DNA of 64,000 nt from Siphonodentalium dalli (lineage: Eukaryota; Mollusca; Scaphopoda; Gadilida; Siphonodentaliidae). The first letter of the stretch is position 1. Every line of letters begins with the position of its first letter. The DNA is taken from positions 124,759,450-124,823,449 of the forward strand of contig CP136069.1 in the NCBI GenBank assembly GCA_032622095.1. The letters run 5' to 3'. Position numbers and translations under genes: made by a program. Positions 18,716-30,800 of this stretch are shown piece after piece. The notes beneath the pieces were generated by a model that worked only from the letters and a program-made list of their open reading frames with translations, did not search any database and was not told the DNA's origin.

Positions 18716-20562
18716 TGAGTATTGTGTAACAACAAGCGATAAGGAAAAAGCAGAAGTGTTGGCAGATTTCTTCTCCGAAGTATTCACACGGGAACCTAAA
18801 GGAAACATCCCAGATATCGATATGAAGACAATAAAGCATGAGATGGAAGACCTTGAAGTAACTGCAGAGGGAGTAGAGATTAGACTATCAAAACTCAAAC
18901 CATGCAAGTCCCAGGGTCCTGACAATATACACCCTAAAATACTAAAAGAGCTAGCGAAGGAACTAAGCATACCAATAGCACAAATCTTCAATAACAGCCT
19001 ACGACTAGGAATACTACCAAATGAATGGAAAACAGCAAACATATCTGCTATATACAAAAAGGGGGAAAAATCTAAACCAAACAACTATCGCCCAGTCAGC
19101 CTAACCAGTATAGTAGGCAAAGCTCTGGAGGCAAGAATAAGGGATAAAATAATGGACCATATGAGAAATAACCAACTATTTAGTAAGAAGCAATTTGGAT
19201 TCATCAAGGGACGATCTACAACATTACAGCTACTGCACTCATTGGAAAAGTGGACCAAGACCATAAATGAAGGATATGCAACACATGTAATTTATATGGA
19301 CTTCCAGAAAGCATTCGATACCGTTCCACATCAAAGACTACTGCATAAAGCAAGAAGCTACGGAATAAATGGAAATATATTGGAATGGATAGAGAATTTT
19401 TTACAGGGAAGACAACAAAGAGTGATGATAAATGGCGAAGCGTCAACAACACGAGAAGTAATAAGTGGAATACCCCAAGGAAGCGTGCTCGGACCCATAT
19501 TATTTGTCATATATATAAATGACCTCCCATCCAACGTCAAATCGGATGTCATGATGTTTGCAGACGACACTAAAATTTACAGGGAAATACAGGGTATACC
19601 AGATGTGGATGCATTACAGAATGACTTAGATGAACTCCAGACATGGTCAGACAAGTGGCTTTTGAAATTTCACCCAGATAAATGTGTGACAATGAACATC
19701 GGCACGAAAACAGAAGAGCCAAACTATCACATGAAGAACAAAGATGGACAATATGTACAACTAAAGGAGGTAACTGAAGAGAAAGATATAGGAGTCACAA
19801 CTGATAACAAACTGAAATTTGACCAACATATAAATGAGAAAATACAGAAAGCAAATGCAGTCACTGGAGCTATACGCAGAGCATTTACGCACATGGACAC
19901 CAAAACAATGCTGAAACTATACAAAAGTCTGGTGAGACCACATCTAGAATATGCCCAACCGGCCTGGAGTCCACATTTAAAGAAAGACATTGAAATGCTC
20001 GAAAAAGTCCAAAAAAGATTCACAAAACTAATACCAGAATTAAAAGAACTACCATATGAAGAAAGACTAAAGAAGCTAAATATACCAACACTTAACTACA
20101 GAAGAATAAGAGGAGATATGATAGAATGCTTCAAGATATTTAACACCTATGATCCGGAAGTGAATGACATATTAAGAAGAAGCACCGAACTCCGAACCAG
20201 AGGACATAATTATAAATTATTCTTGGAAGGAGCAAACAGGGATGTGAGGAAATACTCATTTAGCCTAAGAGTGGTGGAGCCATGGAATCATCTAGCAGAA
20301 GAAGTCGTCTATGCAGAAGACATGAATTCATTCAAAAACAATCTCGATTACCATTGGCAGGACCAAGAGATTAAATTAAATTTCAAGGCTGAATTGAGGC
20401 TGACAGACCCTGATACGATCAATCAAAAAAAAATAAAAAATGCAGGAGAGTTCGGAGAAATAGAAGATGAAGAATCAGAGGTGGATATAGTGGCATCTAT
20501 AGAAGCCAGCGTCCACTAACAACATAAGGTTACATAAGGTATAAGGTTATAAGGGAGTAGGG
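18716..20562 (+). mobile_element. 5'-truncated non-LTR retrotransposon (CR1/jockey-type LINE)
   Basis: The recognisable LINE protein begins abruptly at about 18723 (VTTSDKEKAEVLADFF). The whole endonuclease half is missing, so this is a usual 5'-truncated insertion. Past the stop codon at 20519 the sequence ends in short repeats of ACATAAGGT/ATAAGGTT up to about 20560, which looks like the microsatellite-type tail of CR1/L2-like elements rather than poly(A). A small hairpin (GGACTAATATAG...) lies just upstream at 18614-18642. Confidence 0.85.
18723..20519 (+). CDS. LINE reverse transcriptase, N-terminally truncated
   Basis: The frame is open for about 590 residues with no frameshift. Reverse-transcriptase motifs appear in order: GPDNIHPKILK, NYRPVSLTSI, QFGFIKGRST, YMDFQKAFDTVPH (first catalytic Asp, near 19300), GIPQGSVLGP and MMFADDTKIY (the catalytic DD pair, near 19560). 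The C-terminal part (RPHLEYAQPAWSP, RRIRGDMIECFKIF, FSLRVVEPWNHL) is typical of CR1/Rex1/jockey-group LINEs. The enzyme copies its own RNA at a nicked target. The endonuclease is absent and there is no promoter or real start codon, so this copy should be dead on its own. Its intact frame suggests recent insertion. The exact clade is not settled. Confidence 0.9.
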   Translation, partial: CVTTSDKEKAEVLADFFSEVFTREPKGNIPDIDMKTIKHEMEDLEVTAEGVEIRLSKLKPCKSQGPDNIHPKILKELAKELSIPIAQIFNNSLRLGILPNEWKTANISAIYKKGEKSKPNNYRPVSLTSIVGKALEARIRDKIMDHMRNNQLFSKKQFGFIKGRSTTLQLLHSLEKWTKTINEGYATHVIYMDFQKAFDTVPHQRLLHKARSYGINGNILEWIENFLQGRQQRVMINGEASTTREVISGIPQGSVLGPILFVIYINDLPSNVKSDVMMFADDTKIYREIQGIPDVDALQNDLDELQTWSDKWLLKFHPDKCVTMNIGTKTEEPNYHMKNKDGQYVQLKEVTEEKDIGVTTDNKLKFDQHINEKIQKANAVTGAIRRAFTHMDTKTMLKLYKSLVRPHLEYAQPAWSPHLKKDIEMLEKVQKRFTKLIPELKELPYEERLKKLNIPTLNYRRIRGDMIECFKIFNTYDPEVNDILRRSTELRTRGHNYKLFLEGANRDVRKYSFSLRVVEPWNHLAEEVVYAEDMNSFKNNLDYHWQDQEIKLNFKAELRLTDPDTINQKKIKNAGEFGEIEDEESEVDIVASIEASVH

Positions 20563-21561
20563 ATGGGGATATCTGTTTTCGGAGTTTTTGACACAAATCT
20601 CCAACAACTGTGGTCAGCGCTTACTTAAATACTATGGCTTACCGCTTTAACAGCTTAGCACAGCCACAGTGTCACTGTCACTAGTGTCACTGTCAGTACC
20701 GGTACTTAGTACTACTACTAGTACTAACTACACTAGTACTAGTAGCACTAGCACTGTATAATGTATTATACTATTTATAGTGTATAGCTGTAGCATGCAG
20801 TCAGCTCGCGAATACTAGATGAAGGTCATCTCGTAACTTACCATAGTACTTATTGACAATCTGACATTAGACAAAAAAAGATATCTATACGAAAATTGGT
20901 GGTTCAGAGATAATCTGAATGAGTGATCCCAATTCCAATCTGATTTGTCATCGGCTTACTCCGAGTCCAAGCACCTGGTGATTTTAAGATTCTGTCACAG
21001 TGTGGACATCAAGTTCAGGGCCAATTCTTAGCTAATGTACAGCGAATTGCAAAAAGAATAAATCATCAAGAGCACATCAAATATTCAGGGATGTACAATA
21101 TAGAAGAATGCATTCGATCACTAATTACCATCTGAACGCAATTAATCCTGAAATTACAGAGTAAAAGCTGGAAGTTTCCGTCTTCTCGTCATAGTTGTGA
21201 TCTCGTTCAATGACCTCATTTCTACGTGACTGATATTTGGAGTGTTTATTTTCAACAAAATAATTTATTTTACAAATCTTGATACATTGCTCATTTTTAA
21301 ATTGAACTACAAACCGATCACAAGCAGTATTATACTAAAAATATTCACCTTAATTAGTTAATTAATGACCGGAAGCATTACTTCATACCTTACAAGGTCA
21401 AGGCCATATCAACAGGAAATTAAATCGATTTATCCCAACTATGTCTTTTTGTCCCAAATTTAAAACTCATATTCTCAACATCAATGAATTGTAATCGCAT
21501 AATTTATTAATTATGTAAACTTATTCTGGCATCTGTGACAAATATAGATGAATAGCTAGGT
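20563..21561. other. Region upstream of the ERI-type gene
   Basis: Intergenic sequence with a CTAGTACTAGTAGCACTAG-like low-complexity patch at 20690-20760. No clear TATA box or other core promoter can be assigned. The ERI-type gene presumably starts near its right end. Confidence 0.4.
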
Positions 21562-21621
21562 GTGTCAAATTTAACAGTTCTGAACTGTTACTGTTTTCAC
21601 CGGCACAATCTACTTAATCAA

Positions 21622-21858
21622 ATGTGGAAAACCTACTTTCGGTTTCGATTTTCATGTATTGAATTTGAACATACAAGGAAGTGTTTCACAACTAGTGCAT
21701 TGGGCGTCTCTTCAAAGAATAGAACGGATTATAAAGTGAAGTATCCTGGCATAAATTTCCGCATGGCCTCTCAAATTCTTAAAGAACAGAAATTTGACTA
21801 TTTCTTGGTGCTTGATTTTGAAGCAACTTGTGAAGATGGAGTCCAGTTGGAACCTCAG
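21622..21858 (+). CDS. ERI3: ERI-type gene exon 1
   Basis: It encodes residues 1-79, including the DFE metal-binding motif, with donor CCTCAG|GTGATT in phase 0. An in-frame TAG at 21553 rules out extension into upstream genomic sequence unless a further 5' exon exists. Confidence 0.82.
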
Positions 21859-24800
21859 GTGATTGCATGTTGTAACAATATAGGCTACTTTATACAGGTC
21901 TGGCACTTTTGCCAATTGCTGTATATAGCACTGAACGTGCCAAGGTTAGAGTGGTTTCCTGGGACAGAGATGCAATATGGTTTAAACCTTACAATGTACT
22001 CTCGTGTCTGGAATAAACATGTCATTATGCATGTTTATTAAATTTCGGATTATTTTCCACCCTGCACGAGGCTTAATTATTCCAGTCTGCACGTTTATGT
22101 AATTTTGTGTATTGTATACTACCACAGTTTCTGGACATAAAGTCCCAAAAATAAAGTTTTAATCAAATTTATAAATTGGTATTTTAATAGGATTCTAGAC
22201 GCTTCGTACCATGGTCGTTTCGTACCTGGACGTTTCGTACCCTCTGGTCGTTTCGTACCATATTTTTTGGTCGTTTCGTACCGCATTGTTTGGTCGTTTC
22301 GTACCATGTAGGAAATCGTTTCGTACCGTGTCTTGTACCATTAATTGTTACGAATGGGGGAGAACAGTGTTGATTTCATACTTTGTTCTTTATTATAAAA
22401 TATAGCAACATATATATATTAACATTAAAGACATATTATAGACTTGTTCGGGTGCGTGAAATTGATAAGTTTGTACTCTACTAACATCGGTGAAAAATTT
22501 CTAAGAAATCGACCATGCCACTCGTCTGAACACAATTGTATGACGTCATGGGAGCATCATTCATGAATGAATTGTCAGCGTGATTAGTATTCACATTCGA
22601 TGTAAGCAAATCTCATAAGATCTTTCCGGCGCCGCATTCCAAAACATGAATAATTATACTTTAAACTTGTTCTTATTTTCGAGAAAATAACAGTCCATTC
22701 TAACTGTATATATAAAATGCTGTTAAAATGTTGTTGTTTTCCACATTTCCTACATGGTATACGAAACGACCAAACAATGCGGTACGAAACGACCAGATGG
22801 TACGAAACGTCCTGTACCCATTTTAATATAGTATCACAAGTTATGACAACTTTACGAAATGGCCAGAAAAACCTATCTCAAATAAAAGCACTAAACACTA
22901 AACACTGGGCATATGTCACCTGTTTCCTATAAATAACATACTCAGCTACAACTCTGCAGTGATAAAATCATTCCAGACACCAAATTAACGGAGTTTGAAA
23001 TAATTTTCACCATTAGCGACGAGTGATCGACTCATCGCCATCCATGTTGCAATTTTTGTTTCTAATTACTATCGGCAGTAACATTGCATGGAAAGACTGG
23101 TTTTCTGCAACTACCGGTATTAGTATGTTGGAACACATTCACTTTATCAGAACACTGGTTACCTTCACACGATGCTTAGAAACAAAATGGCGATATGATG
23201 GATGGTGAAGAGTTACTATTAGCTCGTCGCAACTGGTGAAAATTGTTTCAAACTCCATTAATTTGGTGTCCGGAATGATATTATCACTGCAGAGTTGTAG
23301 CTTAGTACCGGTATGTTATTTATAGGAAACAGATGACATATGCTTGGCGTTTTGTGCTTACCTTACTCGTATTTAAATTTGCGCAGTACTATTTTTAGAA
23401 CTGAGCGAAAAATAATACGACTCATATTAAGTTTATACCAATTAAAAATAGGAAAATAAGAGGGCTATTTTAGATATAAAATAGACAATTATATTTTTAC
23501 ATGAGGGGAAACGAATCTCAAAGACATCCATATGTAGGCTATGTGTAAATTTAGCATTCAATCATTGTTAGATCTTTCGTGTTGAAATGCTTCTAAGAAA
23601 TACACATGTTCTAGCCTGGAGGTGCATGAAAGCACGTCTCCGTATTCACAACCCTGCATGGGGTGACACTGTGGTCAAACAGTCTGACTTAGTTATGCAT
23701 TTAAAACACGCAACCAAGATTTGATTCCTTCTGAAGTCAGCAAGTCAAGTCAAGTTCAATTCCAGGATGTCCATAACTATTAAATACCAGAATGATAAAT
23801 TGTACCATGCATGCGTATAAGCACGCATCTTCACAATGAAATGATGATGCAGTTGTGTTCTATTCGATGTATATTTTCTTTGAGGCTGTCTTTTACAAAA
23901 CACATATATCATTAGGGATAGTTAACAACTGAAATTGTCATCAGATACAAGACATTTTCAAAAACATTCGGTCAGTTTTTAAATCGCGTACCAGTGTGCG
24001 CAAATTCAAAGTGCGCTAATTCAAAACTGAGCGAAAAATAATAATGCGCGAATTTAAATACGAGTAAGGTAGTGCTTTTAATTGAGATATATTTGTACGG
24101 CCATTTGGTAAAATTTTCATAACATGTGATTCTATATTAGTATACGGATTTATAAATTCGATTAAAACCTTATTTTTGGGACTTTACCTGTATGTCCAGT
24201 AACTGTGGTACTACTAACTAGTAATTTTGGAAGACAGGTCTTGACAGGCCAATTTTGTTTTTTACTCCAACAAATCTTGATCGAGTGTTGTTTATAAAAT
24301 CCCATAAGAACAAAGAAAATTAAATGTCTGGTTTGGGTTACAAGCCCAAACAGGAAGCAAATTACTTTGAAATTTTGATTAACAAATAACCTCACATTGA
24401 CATGATTAGATAGCATTTTTCTAAAATCATATCAAATTCATACCAAAGTGCATAGCTATTATCCAAATGTGGGTAGCAAATTGCGATGCGATGGCAGTTA
24501 ATTTGCTCCCTGAGTCCAAAAATAATAGGGCCGGTAGGTAGGCTTGACCGTCTGACCGTCCGTCCATCACACTTTTGAGTACCTTCATGGTGTAATCATC
24601 TCCTCCTACAGATTTCATCCCAGAGATTTGAAACTTCAGAATATTGTTGCTCATATATTGAAGATGTGCAACATGTATATAGATGACGGAAAAATTATTT
24701 TTTGACTGAGTTATTAACCCTTTTCGACTTAAAAAATTTCAACATTTTTTTAAATTTCTTTAACAAAGCGGCATGGACTTATATAATTACCACGTTGTCG

Positions 24801-27800
24801 GGGGACACTGTGGTCGGCTGACCTTTTATTTTATTTTTATTTTTATTTTGACATAGTCTTATGACTTTTCAATTGCGTATTTTAGTCTGCAAGAATTATA
24901 TCAAACTACTTTTGATTATAAATTTTAATATTACACTATACTTTTACTTATTCTGAGATGCTTAAATGTGTTTTTTGTGTTTTATGAAATTTTTAGAGAA
25001 AATATTAAATAGATTTTCTTAAAAACAATGAAAAAAACTTTAAGGTAGGGGTTTTAAAAAAGGGTCAGTAGGGAAACCCAAACCGCAAATATTTTTTTCT
25101 TTGGCCTAAGTGTCAATATACTATTAATGTGGTTGACCGAGAGTCACATGTTTGAGATGAAGTCACGAGACTTCCGAAACACCTGTGGGAAAAGGATTTT
25201 AAATCCAGTAACCATTTGTGGCTTAATTATGTGTATACATGTATATCTATATTATTTATATCCAGCATATATAAATACTAGGGTAAATAATTTTAGAGCT
25301 CATCTGTGAAAACAAACATGATTATTTTAGCATTAACATGTACTTTTTAAAACAGCCACCTTCCCTTCAGTTTCTACAGAACATGTCTTTTCCAGCTACA
25401 TGTAGCTATTAATAGCGCTTGTTCCTGCAATTGAAATGATTTGTGCTGTTGTCACATTGATGTAAACATGAAACTTGACCGGGGGGGGGTGTATCTTGGG
25501 TCAATGCTTCAGTAACTAATTTGATAAAAACACACTTGTCTTTGCTGAATTTTTTTACTGGCCATGTGACGAACTTACGATATATGGACGCTCTTCTAGT
25601 AATTACGATCCTTGATTCGCTGCACTTAGCTTACCCATGGAAGATTGTTGGTATGCACATGTACTATTTAGGGTGGGAATTTAATTACTGGTATATAAGA
25701 AGCAGGAATACCACAGTAGTACTAGTACCACCTTGAAACAGAACCTCTGTTTTCAATAGCTTATTAGGACTAAATGTATTACAGGTATGTAACAGTATCC
25801 ATCCCCACTCTTTTTGGTCAGGTACCCATTCAACGCAACTGGTAAAGTGCAAGACTGTATTTTGATGAACATTTCCACTCAGTTAAAAAAATTGTCAGGT
25901 CTGTCTACTTTGGATTGAGCCCTCGAGTAGTTCATTTTCGTGAATTTTTATCGCAATACCACGATAATTTGAACAATTATCAGCTGATTTTGTTGATTCA
26001 GTTATATTGTACTTTGGTATATGATGATAGAACATGTTGGGGGAAGGATACCAAATTACTACAGGTTTCTTCCATTCATTTTACCAGAGTTATGGCCTTT
26101 GCTTGACTTGAAAATTTGTGAATTTTGTTTCTGCATGTACCAACATTTTAGCTTTTACTCTCAGATGCCCACTAATAGTGTCAGCACGAATATTAATTTT
26201 GGAGAAAATTTCCATCGATCACTATTATTTGGCATTGAGACATAGTGTTAAATTGACATCACAATTATTAAATTCAACCTAAATCCCCACCCAAAACTAT
26301 TATCAGGCCATCACGCTTATTTGGCACCTGAGTGTAATTCGGGCATGGATAATCAGATTCGGTTGTGCTGTGGTATGGTGATAGCACAGCATGTGGTAAA
26401 GGATACCCACAAACTATGGGTTTCGTCCATTCATTTTTATTAGAGTTTGACTTGGAAATTTCTGAATTTTGCATCCTTTTGAAATTTTCAGCTTGTAATT
26501 GGGCATGGATCATTGGATTTGATTCTGCTTTCGTGTTTTTATTGCCCATTTTAAGGAAAAAAGATTTTTCCATCCAAACAGATATTTAGTATTACCCACT
26601 CTCTAAACTGAGTGTCAGGGGGCTTGGCAATGCACTTGTTATTGTTATTCCACACAATTTACATGTAATTCAGAAACCTAGCTGTTACTTTCTGTTTCAG
26701 GAAATTATTGAACTTCCAGTATTGAAAGTGAATGCAGCTACACTGGAGACAGAATCTGTGTTTCACCAATATGTGCAGCCGAGAGTACATTCAACACTGA
26801 CAAAGTTCTGTACTGAGGTATGTACATGTAAAAATTGGATCACTCTATTGAGTCTATTCATTATGCTGGGCATGCAGTACTACAGGTAATCTGGGAACTT
26901 AAATCTGAGTCTAGGTAATCTGGGAACTTAAATCTGAGTCTAGATCATCCATAGCAGATGAGGCCATGCATAATAAGGTCCCCAGAGGATGAATTTGGTG
27001 ATGCTAGCCTACTGTGCAGGGCAGCATCACTAAATTCACCCTCTGGGGGCCTCAATCTGCATATGTCCGGCACCATAATTTAAGGCCTGATTGATAGCTG
27101 TATTATTGAAGCCAATGATATTCTACACGTTTTCAGAAGATGCAAAATAAAATCTAAATCCAAGGCAATGGAACAACTTTGACATTCTTGCTTGATGACA
27201 TCGCATTATGCTCAGCACACTAAGTTACATACGGGGAAGTATCGATCATGTGTCACACTAATAGACACTATCATCAGATTCGGACAGGATGCTCACTTGT
27301 TGGACTACTATATAATTACTAGTATAATAATTGTCCCCTGAAAAATTTATTTTTCAGGGGGACTTTAGAAACGGGCTCTGTCTGTCCGTTTAGCCGTTCG
27401 TCGTACCGTCCGTTCGTCCATCCGTCCATCACACTTTTGAGTACCTTCATGGTGTAATCATCTCCTCCTACAGATTTCATCCCAGAGATTGAAACTTCAG
27501 AATGTTGTTGCCCATATATTGAAGATGTGCAACATGTATATAGATGACGGAAAAATTATTTTTTGACGGAGTTATTAACCCTTTTCGACTAATTTTCAGT
27601 ATGAGGGTACCTTCATGGTGTAATCAACTCCTCCTACAGTTTTGATCATAGATATTTGAAACTTAAGAGTATTGTTACACATATTGGAGATGTGCAACAT
27701 GTATATAGATGATGGAAATTATTTTTTTTACGGAGTTATTAACCCTTTCCGACTTGGAAAATTTCAACATTTTTTATAATTTTCTGTATGAGGGTACCTT

Positions 27801-30800
27801 CATGGTGTATTCAACTCCTCCTACAGTTTTAATCATAGATATTTGAAACTTCAGAGTATTGTTACCCACGTATTGGAGATGTGCAACTTGTATATAGATG
27901 ACGGATTTTTTTTTTTTTTTACGGAGTTATTAAACCTTTATCCGACTTAGAAAATTTCAACATTTTTTTAAATTTCTTTAACAAAGCAACATCGACTTGT
28001 CGGGGGACACTGTGGTCGGCCGACCTTTTATTTAAAACTAGAAGGAGATCAATTCCTTCCAGCTAAGAGATCGACACCTGTCTATTGATATGAGTATTAT
28101 ACTTTCCTCCAGATAATCAACTCAATGTTTACCGCCAAATCAGCTCACACAAATAGCCTGAATCATGTAGTCTCGAACTGAGACCTTCATATACTGTAAA
28201 ATACATTATTACCTCTTTCGATGCCAAACGCATCATTCATTTGAAATTATCCCTAATGACGCCAATCACACATATTTGCAAAATCGGTGGGTTTCCCTGG
28301 TCTGAGATGTCATGGTCAGCCAGAATAATGTACATGTATTTATACTGTTGTTGATGGGAAGCATCAGCTTGATTGAATTTTAATGTATATTTGAGTGGTA
28401 TTTCTTGTAATAGAGTATATGGATGAGATCCACATATGGCTGACAAGGGTATACCTGGTTATATAACAATGTGTAGCTAGGGGAGGTGGGTTGGTAGTTT
28501 GAAGGCTTATCATTTAAAATAAGCTTATACCTTTGGTTATGGCATTACTCTGTATTCAGCTGATGTTGGTTTTCTGACAGAATTATGTTGACTTGGAGAA
28601 TTTGCTTGGTGGACATGTTGTATGCATATGTACATATAAGAGTCCATGGTCATGTAATTTTTTCAAATGTGGTCGTAAGATTGTCTGGTGTGTCAATACA
28701 GTGTCATGTATGGAACTAAACAATTTACCAAAACATGTAAAAATATGGAAACAAAATAACAAAAGCTACTGAATACAATATTTACATTTGTACCATTGTG
28801 AGGCTGGATATACTTGGTGCAATTCAAGATGGCTGCCAAGTCCACGAGACCTCTATGAGGTGGCCAAATTGGAAAATCATGGCCCATAGAGGCCATGGGG
28901 TATGTGTACGTGATCCTAACATCAGATAATGTATGAGATATGACTAACCACACAGCGGGCTATCATCACTAAATTCACCTTCTGGGGACATCATTCTGCT
29001 TAGGCCTCATCTTCTCTTGAAAGCATCTTTATTATCAAATTCAAATTTTTTTTAGTTTCTTCAGAGAGTTTCTTTAAATTATTTTAGTTTAGTTTCTCAA
29101 AATCCCAAAATTGGCACAAATGCATAATCGAGGTGCACATTACCATATTCACCATCTGGGAACTTAAATCTGTGTTTAGGTCTCCCATAGCAGATGACGA
29201 ATTTGGTAGCCCGCTGTTCGGGGTAGCAGCACTAAATTCACCCTCTGGGGAGCTCATTCTGCAAATGTCCGGCACCATATTTTGAGGCCTGGCTATAAAT
29301 ACGAGGCTATGTACCATCTCAATCTCTCAGACATGTACTAGTAAGGTATTTTCAGACCACAAAACAGTAAGTTCCCCCTGATAGTTTTAAGGATATCTAC
29401 AGATGTGGTAATATCAGAATACGGTTAAACTTCGGGAAGATAATCTCTTACATGTGATTGACATATAAAATAACTGTTGATATTGTGAGTGGCTACATAA
29501 ATGAACACCAATTGAATGGGAAGAATACACTTTCCATAAATCACTGGGTTTACTAAGAGGAAACATGTTCACATAATATGATAATATGCAAGGCATATTG
29601 AACGACCCCGGTATATGAAGAGCCTTGCAAAGGATCGTGTAATTAGTCATTAACCTATGTACCTATTTAGGCCTAATGCATGGTAACAAGGCGAATACTT
29701 GATTAATCTTATATATTGATTGTTTTGGGTGTGAGTAGACTTCGATATGCCTATTTTTTTTAGACATCAGCTTTTGATAATAAATGCCTAGCATATTACC
29801 GGTATAATAATGTTCTATTTGAGTGCCATACAATGTATGTCACTGCAATTAAGTCTATAACTAAGTACATGTATGTTCCATCAGATACGGGCACACTGTA
29901 GGCCTATGAGTAGAAACATGTCTACAAATGAGGGTTCATACGGACACCGGTCCTGAAGACCCTGTATATGAATGTCCCTTGTTATACTAATTGAATCATG
30001 ACTGTGTAGTCTATACCGGTATATGATGTCTAGTCTAATGTGGGGAAATCAGTAACATAGTTTGGATGAAGTCATGAAATATGTTGATGTAAACATATTT
30101 TATTCCAATTCTAATACATGCAACATATATGAACATTTAACAAAAGTCTTAAGAATATAGTATAGATAGGTGAATTGAAAAGGGGATTAAACAACAAGTC
30201 CAGGGGCTTTTATTAAATATATAAGAGAATACAAGAAATATGTTTAATATTATGTTGTAACTTGTTTTCGTAAACTAATGTACGAAATTGATTTAATATG
30301 TAACTATTCATTCATAATTACCTGTTTATAAATAACTTCAATTCATTATCACATATCAGAAATTGTGATGTAGATAAGATTAGATAAGATAAATTTTATT
30401 TAAAAGTCGGAGGTAAACATTATACAAACACAAGCTCTGAAGAGCTTTTGACTGACTGTAAAACAAATACATATATATAGATAAATTGGAAGTAGCAAAC
30501 TTTCTTTTTATCACATTTGTCCTTTGTGATTGAGCACAACCACAGCTGGTTTTAACGTCATCATTATATCAGCACTTGCTAGTCGCTACTTGCCGGAGCA
30601 TCATTACAATAGACATCTGGTCATGTTCAAATTTCAGAATTCTTGGTTAACGGTAGGTGGACTTCTCCTTGGTGACTTAGCCTCTATGGCACCAAAGGGA
30701 ATGAACAATCTACAAAAGAGTGGATAATGGCGCTAAATTTTATGATATTCCATATACATCCACTGCAAGAGGAATGGCAGTTTCATGGCAGTATTGAATC

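Larger units (their letters stand above)
22117..24213. mobile_element. Large foldback element in ERI intron 1, interrupted by two insertions
   Basis: The left arm starts TACTACCACAGTTTCTGGAC (22117) and, skipping 22190-22819, continues to GGTGAAAA-type sequence at about 23017. The right arm (23232-24213) is its inverse, with 23360-24070 inserted. Matching landmarks are GACTTTATTTTTGGG-like ends, CAAGTTATGAC, GGCCATTT, AAAGCACTAAA, CATATGTCACCTGTTTCC and CTACAACTCTGCAGTGATAA. Removing both insertions leaves two arms of roughly 270 bp around a short unique centre (about 23018-23231). Confidence 0.8.

Noticed and set aside
21562-21621. Upstream extension of the ERI-type protein from GTG
   Set aside because: GTG is not a usual animal start codon. 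The first ATG in frame is 21622.
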